Assembly (NCBI GenBank): GCA_947172415.1
Contig: OX359190.1
Span: 3,038,001-3,102,000 of the forward strand
Reading direction: 5' to 3'
DNA from: Chondrosia reniformis
Taxonomy: Eukaryota; Porifera; Demospongiae; Chondrillida; Chondrillidae
Length of the DNA: 64,000 nucleotides
Each line of letters begins with the position of its first letter. The stretch's first letter is position 1. A model generated the notes under the pieces. That model worked only from the letters and a program-made list of their open reading frames with translations, made no database searches and was not told where the DNA came from. This document shows positions 12,541 through 24,170 of the stretch, piece by piece. The position numbers and the translations under genes are program-made.

Positions 12541-14800
12541 AATGTGTGAGTGATGTATATATAGAGTGAAGTGAGGATATTCTATTGACTTTTTAATGTT
12601 GTATCAATTCACTACACCATCATTCTCACACACACTATATATATAGATTCAACCTCCTCTCTCCCATACACTCTTAATATACAGACATCTCTATCAATAT
12701 TAATAGCAATGGTCTATCTACTGAATGTACCATGCATACACATATCTTTTTATACTCATATTAACTATATATATTGTGAATTGGAATCTGAATTTACTCC
12801 TCTAGCTATATATAAGAACCAAGCATTGAAATCCCCTAGGGGACTATTGTATTGTATATACCTCTTGTGAAGGTCACTTTGGTAGAGGACAATACTTAAT
12901 GAGAATTGTATGGCACCAAGGTTTGAGTTAGTGAAGAATGTGTCCTCAGTATGCAAAGTTATGAAATATCATTCCTGTACCCAATCACCAATAAATTTAC
13001 AGTAATAAGCAACATGTGATACTGACATGATTACTAAAGAATTTGTGCCCAGTATATTTACAAAGTTATGGAATGTTATTAATATGTCCTGCCGCCAGTC
13101 ACTTTACAGTGATAAGCTACCTGTGGTTAATACTGACATGATTTACCAAAGAATTTGACCCACATTGTGACATTTACATTTTCATGTTGGTAAGTTTCAT
13201 TCTAGCCATCTAAGTAGTAACAAGAAAATTTAGAGGAGAGCTAGGGTAAACATGACCTGAGGCATTAATGAGAGATGCCATTTTAGTAATAACAAGAAAA
13301 TTTAGAGGTAGTAGGGTGAACATGACCACAGACTAGGATGTACGTAGATTGTCCCTCTCATTCTTATTAAGTGCAGTACACAATAACACCTGGACTCTTT
13401 CTCTATTGGACTCCTATTTAACTTAGCATCCCCCTTATAAATTTCTAGATCTGCCCCTGTAACATCCTTTTAAGGTATGCTCACTACTTATTGTTTGTGC
13501 TTCTACCCATGTATTTTAAAGATATTTTGCTCCTTTGTTAGTATATAGTCAAACGCTTGTCATACTGTGTTTGCTTGGTATTCAAAATCCATTTAAGCTG
13601 TAGATATTCAATTTATATTATTATTATATTACAGTCTCACATGTACACTATCTATTATTATAATCATAAATTAAATAATAGAATATAATAATATAATCAT
13701 AAAAAACATGACAGTGCAAAGTTACATTCACTTCCCAACAGGTAATAAAGTATAAAAGAATGGAATGTGAGTGATTACACAATAACAAATGGAAGATTAC
13801 ACATTTAAATGAAATTCTTCTTCATGAGTCGAATGTTTGAGGCTAATGGATATAGAGATACATTGAAATTTAGTTATTCTGCACTCCAGGAAAGGAAATG
13901 AACTACCTTTAGGGTTTAGTTATTCTGCATTAAGACAATATTCTACTGATTTATAACTAGTGAGACATGACTGAATGATTCTAACTGACACAACCTCAAC
14001 CCCACCCCTCTTCCTCACTCAGCTTTTGTTGGGATCACTTGACTGGGGGCAGTAACGAGAGATCCTTTTAAACGTACATTTTGCAGATTTGAGTGGATGG
14101 ACACATCCCTAGGCCTTCTCCAAGGAAGTCAACCAGCAATTAGAACATATATACCTCAAAGAGAGTAATGCGATTATGAGAATGTTTGAACTTGACGCCA
14201 TCATCTGTATTAGTATGCAGATCTATTTATTTACGTCCATGCAAACACTATATCTATATAGAAATACGTATAATGGACATGCAGCCTCATGCATACATGA
14301 TATATAATATACCACCTTAACCCTAATGTCTGTTCTGACAAAATGGAGAACAGTAATATATTATTTTACTTTCATTCATTTATCCAACCACCAGTCACTT
14401 TAGCAACCTTTCAAACTGACAAGTTTTATGAAAGAATTTTTCCTGGATATATACACTAAGCTATGGTATGTATCACGAGACAATTATGCATGAGGAGTAT
14501 TTTTGACTTGGTGGGTGAACAGTTTCCATAATTGAATTGACTATATATAGTTGGAGTCATGCCTAATATCACACGTACTGAAAGGTACATGAAGTGAATC
14601 AATTTATGCAATCTCAATTATACATATTGTGCCAAGTGGAATTGTAAGTGTATCAAAATTATATACAAAAGAATGTATTTGTAATGAATTTGTTTCTGTA
14701 GTGTTCTTGTCTTTTCTACTTGTTAGCTAAAAGACTTTCTATAAGTAGCTCTCTCTTGTACCTCTGTGTCAGAAGGGATGAGATTAACAAATATTAAATT
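12541..14800. repeat. Spacer repeat unit c, abutting the 3' end of gene 2
   Basis: Has the GTGAAGTGAGGATATTC and CCCCTAGGGG blocks (12560-13270) and the TTAAGTGCAGTACACA block (13360). It then has CACACCC, GCATGCAGATCT and TGACTTGGTG blocks ending at about 14780, just before the gene 2 stop. The 17-bp array found in most units is missing here. No gene seen. Confidence 0.6.
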
Positions 14801-14890
14801 AAACACTTTAAATACTCAAATTGAAAGTACACAACTATCACACTACATACGTAACTAACTTGTATACATATGTTTTTTACTTGTAGTCAT

Positions 14891-15191
14891 TCATTTCATC
14901 ATTCTCTTAACTTCTTCCACAAGTTTGTCTGCCTCTGGTCTACAGTCTCGATCAACAAGAGCATTGTGCAAGGATTTCAAGGTCCTTGGTAGCTCGCCAG
15001 ATCCTTTAGCATGCTTCAACCACTCTGCCAACATCTCATAACATTTTTCCTTGTCATTTTTCTTTGCTCCAACTATCTCAATTTTGTTTAGTTCAAATTC
15101 AAGGTAAGTTGCTATTCCCTTCCACTTCTGAGGCACTTCATCAATAATTGTTCTTTGCACTACAGCCATGTGCCTAGTTTTCAGTTCAGTT
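14891..15191 (-). CDS. Gene 2 last exon: Death domain
   Basis: About 95 residues with the Death-fold pattern: W-K-G-I-A-T-Y-L, a polar turn, C-Y-E-M-L-A-E-W-L, then L-P-R-T-L-K-S-L-H-N-A-L and the C-terminal helix K-L-V-E-E-V-K-R. Entered from a phase-2 intron after TTTTTCACAG. The domain is expected to pair with other Death domains. Confidence 0.85.
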
Positions 15192-18100
15192 CTGTGAAAA
15201 AGATATCTTTACTCAAAGCCATCAAAATATCAGCATATAGTGGTGCATGAATTGTATAGAACTTTTTTATGTTATAGTTCACCTCATTAATTCGTCTTTG
15301 TTTTGCTTTTCTAAAATGGGAAAGGAATTGAATAAGTATAATCTGAACTTTTTTGCAAAATAGCAGTACAAAATCTAACCTTCCAACACATCTAAGGATT
15401 TTTTCATTTCTTCTAACATGGCACCAAATCCTTCAACCTTTCCCAACATGTTACTCCTCAACTCTTCAGCTTGCTTTTCGGTTTTAGCTTTTTCTTCTTC
15501 CAAAGCATTCCTTCTCTCTTCAGTTTCTTTCAAGGAACCTTCAAGAAAGCTCTACACAAGTAGAATATGGGATAGTTTCCTAAATATTAACAAAAATCAT
15601 TTTGAAAGTGAGACCATTTCTTGTCCCATAATGATCAATATTCATAGACTTAAAGATATATGTTAGTATATCCAATTATAGAAGATTAGTGAATTAAAAT
15701 ACCTTCTCTTCTCTCAGTTTGATGTTCTCCTCTTGTAACTCTGTAACTCTCTCTGTACTTTGCTGTTGCTGCTGAAGTCTAGTCTACATTGCAGTACATA
15801 GATATATTGTCAATCAGTTACTAGTTGTGAATGTATCTGACATATATATACATGCATCTGACATACATACGTATATACAAAGTGCGATATATTTAAGGTT
15901 AACATTCATACATAGAATATTCACTGAGCTCATTAATACACTTACTGTATCACTACTACTTATCTCTATATACATACGTACATGAATAAATGAATTCTAT
16001 ATGATTAAACAATGGATTACCTTCAAATCAGAATTGCCTTCTTCCAGAAGAGAATTGGTTTTCTTTAAGTCATTGATACGTTCTTCCAGGTGCACTTTAG
16101 AAACTTCTATTTTCTCTACATTCGTTTGGGCATCTTTCAGTTCTCTGTTCAGTTTAGCCATCTTCTCCTACATCAATATAAGAGGATTGATCAAATAACA
16201 TATTCATTACATTTCATGAGTGACACTCACAGTAGACTGGCTGTTGGACTCCTTCAAATCAGTATTACGTTCTTTCAGGTGTAGATTGTCTTTTTGAGTG
16301 TCTCTCAGTTCTCTGGTCAGTTCAGCTATCCTCTCCTACAATATTAATTTATTCAATATGCAAATAAAATAACATATGTACAGTATACAGTATTGATTAC
16401 ATGTTAAGAGTGACACTTACAGTAGTCTGGCTGTTTAAACTCGAATTTGTTTTCTTCAATTCTGAAATGGATTCCTTTAAGTCAGTGTTGGACTCCTTCA
16501 AATCAGTATTACGTTCTTTCAAGTGTTGATTGTCTTTCTGAGTGTCTCTCAGTTCTCTGGCCACTTCAGCTATCCTCTCCTACAGTATTAAGAGCCTGTA
16601 AGTAAAATAACACATTATAAATCCTCTCCAGTGTCTTCATACCTCAAGACGTTCAATGTTTTTCTGTTGTGTCTCTGTTCCTTTGCTGCTCGAATCAGCT
16701 ACTTCCGTCTGTATATACACACAACAGAGCATATATCAATGGAAGTGAGATGTGTTACATTTTGCAAACAGTATGATGTAGCATTTTGTAAAAGGCTTTA
16801 AGCAAATACTCTTGTTGAAGGGAATTAAACTTTACAGTAAATTCAATTTGCCCATAGAAAGTACATTTAATAAGGTGGACACATTAAGCAACAGATCTTA
16901 AGATTCTGAATTATCCGTATATGATAAATTAGTGGTAATATACAAATATATCTACATACATACACGAGACATGGTAACTTCCTGTGATCAAAAGTCAAGA
17001 GGTGAAACTCAATAAATTTGTAAATAATCTGTAATGTCAGTGCACTGGGCTCTCTAGTCCACAATGTACTTTCACCAGTCAGGATGAGACTTCAATTGAA
17101 CTTTCTATATATTTAACAATGTGTCTGTATGCCCCATATGTACTGTATACGTACTTTGGATGGTTCATCTTTTGACATCTGAAGTCAAAAGACGAACCAT
17201 CAAAAGATAAGTTGGAAGTAGTTACAGAAGTAATCCTTGGTGTTAACTAGTAGCTAGTAACTAGTGATGTTGTGTGCAGGCAGTGTTAATACATCCAGCC
17301 AGGTTAAATCAGCAGAGGTGTGGGAGGTGCTACAGTAGGATTCCGTACTTTCAACTGAGTGTTTCTCTCCATCAGTTCTTGGACCTTTAGTTCATACTCT
17401 CTTTCAGATTGCTTCAATCTCTCTACTTGATCAATCAATGTTTGCTTCTCCTTCAATTCCTTCTCCTGTAACAAGAAAAAACTATTAAATGAAACATGCA
17501 ATTATAATTCTATAATTATATTCAAAACCTACCTTGAAACTGCTATATTCATCCTTTAAGTTAGCGAGTTCATCCTTCAAGCTAGCGTCTTTCTTGTCTT
17601 GCTCTTTCAAGCTAGCGTCTTTCTTGTCTTGCTCCTTCAAGCTAGTGTCTTCCACCTATCCAATAAGTTTGTGTAAGAGTTGGTAAATAGTGCTCTACTT
17701 AAAAGTGTTACATGTTAACCTGGATGGTCTAATACTATTTTTGACAAACTAAGTGAAATCTACTTGACTTCAAACAAAAGCATTGCTATATATAGCAAAT
17801 ATCTATTATATATTAAGTGCCACATTGTCATAATAAAGTGTTTGTAATTTAGCAACCAAACTGTACGTATATACACATGCATGTACTCAAACAATGAAAA
17901 GCATTTGCAAAATTATTAAATAACTATACGTATAATGGATAATACTTTGAATCCTCTATATCTATACTTTCTCAAATGCAAAGCACAGGAAAGCTAACCA
18001 GTCTTTGTTAGTGGAAATTAATGACTTGTGAGAGTTTGTTGGACATATTCGTATGACAACCTTAACTTTGAGCAAACAAGTCTTGTAAACACAGACATAC

Positions 18101-19651
18101 ACGTGTAGTTTGTTTGTGAATCAATGCATGCAAAACACCCAATGAATGTTAATAAATAGACTTGTAATAATGTAATAAGTGTAACGCTTTGTTACTAACC
18201 TCAACTATATCATACTGTACAGCACTTGTCTGATATTCTCCTTTTCCTTTTCCCCCAAAAGTGAGAAAGGTTTTTTCATTCAAGGAAGCTGCACAAGCAT
18301 GATCATAAGATGTTACTTCACTAATTTGTGTCCATTTCTTCTCATAAGTGAAGATTCCACTTGGACCTACTAGGAGAGGTTGCATGCTCAGTGATAAAAG
18401 TGAACTGCTGCTTGGGGCATCCTCTAGCCTTTCCCACTCCTGCGCTACTGGCTTCAATGAGGTGAGTGAAGCCATAAAATCCTTCTTATTCATTCTCCAA
18501 AATCCATGGTCCGAGTGGTAAATGTAAATGTATTCACCACACAACGCCATGTGGTGTAGTGATAATGGTTGAGGAAGTTTAAGATTTGACTGGATCCACA
18601 TTTTATTCTTAATATCGAGGCATTCAATTGTGTCTATATTTGTGTTGACATATCCTCCAGACACAATTACCAAATTTTCAATTGCAAGTACACCTGAATA
18701 GAATCGGGCAGTGTGCATTGGAGGATACAGCTCTTGCCACTCTTTGCCTGTCCATGTCATTAGCTTGTTAGAAAGAATGTGGTAACTAGTGTAACCTCCT
18801 ATTAGAGTTAACTGCTCTTCTACTATGGCTACTCCACTCTGAGAATGTGAAGGTGGTAGTTTTGACCATTCCTTCTTTAAAGTATTGTACACCTGTACAA
18901 TGTACTGAAGGGAACCCTCTGATGATCCCCCACAGACATATATTTTGTTTTTGTGTGGAATTGCTTTAGCATAACATGTTCCAAATTGCATTTCCTGCAA
19001 TTGAATTGACTGGAGGAAGTGACCTCCTCCAGATGTCAGGAGGTCACTACGAAATACCTAATTAAAAACAAGAAAGAAATATTTACTGATGGAAGCCTAC
19101 AATGGTAACTTGGTACAAATTAGCACACATGTATTTTCGGTATACAGCAGTTTATTTCAAGAAACATTAATTTGAGTTGCAGTTCAAATTATGCATGTCT
19201 GTCTCAAGTCCAACTTAACAGATTCTGAATAAATGAATCACTTTTATTGTCTATTTAAGGTGATTGTGCATTCTTCCAGACATTTATCCATGTACAGGAT
19301 AGTACATAATAAGTTGTATTTAAAAAGAATGACTATTTAAGTATGGACCCAACTGCAACATATATTATCTTAGCTACGCAGCATTCTAAATATAGAATTT
19401 GGGCAAGGGTCTCTGAAAATGTGACTGTTTTAGAACTCGCAGGACAGTAAAACGTTTTTCGGATACTTATACTTCTTAACCAGGCAATTCACAAGAGAAA
19501 AGCGGAGCTCTTACTCGAAAATGGCTTTTCATTTTAAGAGGAATATTTTATTTAATTAATACCCGTTAACTTATAGACGGTACACGAATATATAACGCCC
19601 ACTTATTCAGGATTAGCAAGACAAGAATACACTCACTATATCTTTGTCCAT
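14891..19651 (-). CDS. Kelch/coiled-coil/Death-domain protein, gene 2 (complete)
   Basis: Twelve exons give an uninterrupted 723-codon frame: 19637-19651, 18200-19057 (Kelch), 17533-17655 (two decapeptide repeats), 17349-17465, 16643-16708, 16421-16579, 16231-16335, 16021-16167, 15703-15783, 15380-15551, 15283-15310 and 14891-15191 (Death domain, TGA stop). All introns are phase 0 except the last two (phases 1 and 2). Three consecutive exons open with the same E-R-I-A-E-L / E-K-M-A-K-L coiled-coil motif. Likely an oligomeric cytosolic adaptor, with a Kelch head for recognition and a Death domain for homotypic signalling. That is inference from domains; no signal peptide or membrane segment is visible. 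Confidence 0.87.
17159..17201. repeat. Hairpin element in gene 2 intron 4
   Basis: Arms GATGGTTCATCTTTTGAC (17159-17176) and its inverse (17184-17201, one mismatch). The same element lies at the same intron position in gene 4 (49296-49360), so it predates that duplication. Confidence 0.75.
17533..17655 (-). repeat. Gene 2 exon 3: 30-bp coding minisatellite, 2 copies
   Basis: Shortest of the four homologous exons: V-E-D-T, two SLKEQDKKDA units, then the conserved L-K-D-E-L-A-N-L-K-D-E-Y-S-S-F-K tail. Confidence 0.85.
18200..19057 (-). CDS. Gene 2 exon 2: Kelch propeller
   Basis: A 286-codon phase-0 exon. The GG doublets of Kelch blades appear in KIYVCGG, LTLIGG, LVIVSGG and FLTFGG, each followed by a spaced aromatic/W pair. 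Donor GTTAGT follows GAG. Confidence 0.87.
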
Positions 19652-20200
19652 CTCCTCAGAAATTCCGCAATTGAAGAAAACGAGCAACCTAGACTTGTAT
19701 CACTAGTACTGCTACTCCGACAACTGCGATGGTACTGCAGCAACGCTTATTAAATAGCTGGCGAGAATTCAGCGGATAGCGTACTAAAATGGCCAACTTC
19801 CGGTAAGGTAAAGTAAAGGATTTCCGGACAAGATGGGTTTTCTTGACACAGCGTCGCTCTCGGAGTCGCTTTTCGCCTATACGCAATAGAACAGCTTCTT
19901 ATGTGTTCCCAGTTAGCATAGGAGCCAAGTTAACGAGGGACCAAGTGAGAAGCTGCTCCTTCTCGTATTGGCAAAATACGGCGCCGTGTCCCTCCCTTAA
20001 CATTTTGTGCGGAAAAGCGGCACGCTCTGCCACAATCAACAACGCACGAACTTGAAACTTGGTAATCTGGTAGGTCCTTCCTTTGGCTATCATTTCATCC
20101 TCCCTTGGTTGCCAAAGGAGCAGAAGTGAAGCGATAGAGGAAATTCGTTGCGCAAGTCAATGTTTGTTCGGAAACTCCCTCCCTTATACCTTCTTTAGAT
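19652..20200 (-). promoter_or_regulatory. Gene 2 upstream conserved region
   Basis: Homologous to the upstream regions of genes 1 and 4. ACTTCCGG lies at 19796-19803, about 145 bp before the ATG, and TTTCCGGA at 19821-19828. Promoter role is inferred from conservation and position. Confidence 0.5.
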
Positions 20201-20436
20201 ACCCTACATGGATTGCTGCATCACACACACATATACATTATATAGACTCAACCTCCTCTCCCATACACTCTTAATATACAAACATCTCTATCAATATTAA
20301 TATCAGTGAGCTGTCTACTGAATGTACCATCTTGATTATCAGCTTGTCTGATGAAGTGAATCACCACTGATTAAGAATGTACACTGATTATTTGTTGTAG
20401 TTAGTTTAAGAGGGAGATGGGAGAGGCATTGCTGTG

Positions 20437-20509
20437 GCAGTTGTAGCTCAGTGGCAGAGCAACTGGAGGTCATAACCAGCTGTCCTGGGTTCAATTCCCA
20501 GCAATTGCT
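20437..20509 (+). tRNA. tRNA-like sequence (pseudo-tRNA or SINE head)
   Basis: The 73-nt span has a 7-bp acceptor stem (GCAGTTG with CAATTGC), a D arm GCTC/GAGC with an A-box-like TAGCTCAGTGGCAGA, and a perfect T arm CTGGG-TTCAATT-CCCAG with a B-box-like GGGTTCAATTCC. The anticodon arm pairs only as CTGG/CCAG with a 9-nt loop AGGTCATAA and lacks U33 in a normal register. A functional tRNA is therefore doubtful and a pseudo-tRNA or tRNA-derived SINE more likely. It interrupts spacer unit d. Confidence 0.55.
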
Positions 20510-21123
20510 TCTTTCGTGTTTTTCCCTCTTTTATGATGTTTCATTGATTATTACTTGTGGTTTGATTATCACATCGATTATTCATGCATATACATATCTT
20601 TCTATTATTATTACTCATATTAACCATATTGTGAATTGGAATCTGGATTAACTCTTATAGCTATAAAACCAAACAGTAGATCTTGAAATCCCCTAGGGGT
20701 CTATTGTATTGTATATACCTCTTTGCGGAGGTCACTTTGGTTGAGGACAATACTTAATGAAAATTGTGCATGATGCAATTATTCGAGTTACTGAAGAATT
20801 TGTCCTCAGTCATGAAAAGTTATGAAATGTCATTCCTGTACCCAATCACCACTAAATTTACAGTAATAAGCAACATGTGATACTCACATGATTACTAAAG
20901 AATTTGTACCCAATACATAATTAAAGTTATGGAATGTTATTAATATGTCCTGCCGCCAGTCACTTTACAGTGATAAGCTACCTGTGATTAATACTGACAT
21001 GATTTACCAAAGAATTTGACCCACATTGTGATATTTACATTTTCATGTTGGTAAGTTTCATTCTTGCCATCTAAGTAATAACAAGAAAATTTAGGAGCTA
21101 GGGTAAACACTTTACAGTGGTAG

Positions 21124-21403
21124 CATTATAGAGGTGGTCACATTAGAGAGGTGGTCACATTAGAGAGGTGGTCACATTAGAGAGGTAGTCACATTAGAGA
21201 GGTGGTCACATTAGAGAGGTGGTCACATTAGAAAGATGGTCACATTAGAGAGGTGGTCACATTAGAGAGGTGGTCACATTAGAGAGGTGGTCACATTAGA
21301 GAGGTGGTCACATTAGAGAGGTGGTCACATTAGAGAGGTGGTCACATTAGAGAGGTGGTCACATTAGAGAGGTGGTCACATTAGAGAGGTGGTCACATTT
21401 GAG
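21124..21403. repeat. 17-bp minisatellite array 3 (about 16 units)
   Basis: The most homogeneous array in the window; nearly every unit is GTCACATTAGAGAGGTG, which suggests recent expansion or homogenisation. Confidence 0.95.
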
Positions 21404-24000
21404 AGGTTATACATTAAAGAGATAGAGGTCCACATGCAAAGTGAATGTGTAAGATATTGAAGAACAATAAACCCTACATGTACACACCTATTTAAATAAG
21501 TGAAGAAATTGTATTTTAATGTAGTGACATTTCTGTAAGGAACAGAGGGAGGAGATGTTGTTTGAATAACAACAGTGCAAAGATACATTCACCTTCCAAC
21601 AGACTGAGACAAAATATAAAATATAAAAGAATGGAATGTGAGTGATTACACAATAACAAATGACATGAATCAAACATTTGAGGCTAATGGATATAGAGAT
21701 ACATTGAGATCTATATAGTTATCTGCATTCCAGGAATGGAAAATTTAAGAAAATGAACTAACTACCTTTAGGTTTTAAAGAGATTTTCTTTTACATTTAC
21801 TTTTCATAGAAGCGGAAAGGATGCATAGTTATAACATCTTAGATCTACCACCAACCAGATTTCTGTTCTGATGAAGAACAGTATTATATATATTATTATT
21901 GATCTTAGTATAAGATCTATGACATTATATACGCATATATATATATAATGATCACGGGTTACCAGTATATACCAACAAAATACTATCAGTTTATTTCAGG
22001 TGTTGCATGTGCTTCTGTGGAAGATTGGCATGTATATATATTTTATCTTTTTTGACCGTATTGGATCATGAATGTCAATGTATATACGTATATTAGCACG
22101 AAAATCATCAAAGCCTTTATACAGGTCATGTGCAATTACAATAACTATTGCTAATACTGTCTGACCTTTTCTATGATTAGCCAATCCATCTATATATAAC
22201 TTGAATTTAGAATGTTTATTATAAGAGATGGATGGGAGAACCATATTTGCATGGGAGAACCATATTTGCATGTTTATTCTGCAAGTGCTACGTGTATATA
22301 GATCTTCAAATAAACTGCAATCATTGCAAAATCTGCACAAATGAAAATAAACAATATAACAATTTACATAACATTTATTTATATTCTAATGCAGACAATT
22401 TACAAATTTATACAAAAGAGTTACACTCTATATACATATAGTTTAAGCTAACATAGAAATGCGGTATGCATGTAAAATTACTTCATTAGAAATTAAAGAT
22501 GGGCAACAATATGACATTTTATAAAGTGAATAATTATAGTGGTCACATTAAAGAGATGTTTAGTTCTTGATAAAAAGAACTTGAGCATCTTAGCTCTTAT
22601 GGAATGTCATACATATTTCCATCCGCCAACTGTTACTTTTCAGTTATTAGCAACCTAACTGTGACACTGACAAGATTTACTAAAGAATTTGTACACAGTA
22701 TACACAAAGTTACAGAATATCATTAATTTATCCAACCACCAGTCACTATAGCAACCTGTTGAACTGACAAGATTTACTAAAGAATTTGTCCTGGATATAT
22801 ACACTAAGCTGTGGTATGTATCACTAGACAATTATACATGAGGAATATTTTTGACTTGGTGGCTGAATAGTTTGAATTTTGACTATATAGTTGGAGTCAT
22901 GCCTAATATTAGATTCCTTATTGAAAGGTATAAAGAAAGCATGAAGTGAACTTATGCAATCTAAACTATAATATACAGTATATATACAGTATATAATGTG
23001 CCATGCAAGTGGAAATGTACATAAGTACGTATCAAAATTATAAACAAAAAATGTATTAGTGATGAATTTGTTTCTGTACTAGTACTGTTTTTGCCTTTTC
23101 TATTTGTTTTATAGCTAAAAGACTTTCTATAAGTATATAGCTCTCTCTACTATATATACCTGGATACTAACTCTTACACCTGGACAGCAACTCTTACACA
23201 TGGACACACCCCTTCTAGCCTGGACACACCCCTCCATTGTCTTCACTTAAGGTTATATGAATGAATGGAACTCCAACATTTAAGTTTTCATCGTATATAT
23301 ATACGTATAACCACAAAAACTGGCACACACCTATATGTACATTGGGCTCAAGATATACGTATATAGATGTGTCTATACTATATGGTTTGTGAAACTATGA
23401 TGTGTGAGTGATGTATATGGTAAAGTGAGGATATTCTATTGACTTTTTAAATGTTGTATCACTTCACTACACCATCATACTCACACACACTATATAGACT
23501 CAACCTCCTCTCTCCCATACACTCTTAATATGCACAGACATCGTTATTAATAGCAATGGTCTGTCTACCATGCATATACATATCTTTTTATACTCATATT
23601 AACTAAATATATTGTGAAATGGAATCTGGATTAACTCTTCTAGCTACCTAGATTGTCCCTAGGGGACTATTGTATTGTATATACCTCTTGTGGAGGTCAC
23701 TTTGGTTGAGGACAATACTTAATGAAAATTGCATGATTCAAAGGTTTGAGTTACTGAAGAATTTGTCCTCAGTATACAAAGTTATGAAATGTCATTCCTG
23801 TACCCAATCACCACTAAATTTACAGTAATAAGCAACATGTGATACAGACATGATTACTAAAGAATTTGTACCCAGTATATAATTAAAGTTATGGAATGTT
23901 ATTAATATGTCCTGCCACTAGTCACTTTACAGTGATAAGCTACCTGTGATTAATACTGATAGGATTTACCAACACATTTTTACACTTTTACACTTTACAT

Positions 24001-24170
24001 GGTCACATTAGAGAGGTGGTCACACTAGAGAGGTGGTCACATTAGAGAGGTGGTCACACTAGAGAGGTGGTCACATTAGAGAGGTGGTCACACTAGAGAG
24101 GTGGTCACATTAGAGAGGTGGTCACACTAGAGCGGTGGTCACACTAGAGAGGTGGTCACATTAGAGAGGT
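24001..24170. repeat. 17-bp minisatellite array 4 (10 units)
   Basis: CACATTAGA and CACACTAGA variants alternate almost strictly, suggesting a 34-bp higher-order unit. Confidence 0.9.

Larger units (their letters stand above)
20215..23395. repeat. Spacer repeat unit d (about 3.2 kb)
   Basis: Starts with the ACTATATAGACTCAACCTCC and CCCCTAGGGG blocks and is interrupted by the tRNA-like segment at about 20330-20580. A 17-bp array (21124-21403), the palindrome block (21484), and the TTTATTTCAGG, GCAATCATTGC and TGACTTGGTGGC blocks follow. It ends in a CCTGGACACACCCC remnant (23160-23235). No gene seen. Confidence 0.65.

Noticed and set aside
20437-20509. Functional tRNA-Met (CAT) reading of the tRNA-like sequence
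   Set aside because: Placing CAT as anticodon destroys the anticodon stem; the usual 7-nt loop cannot be formed.
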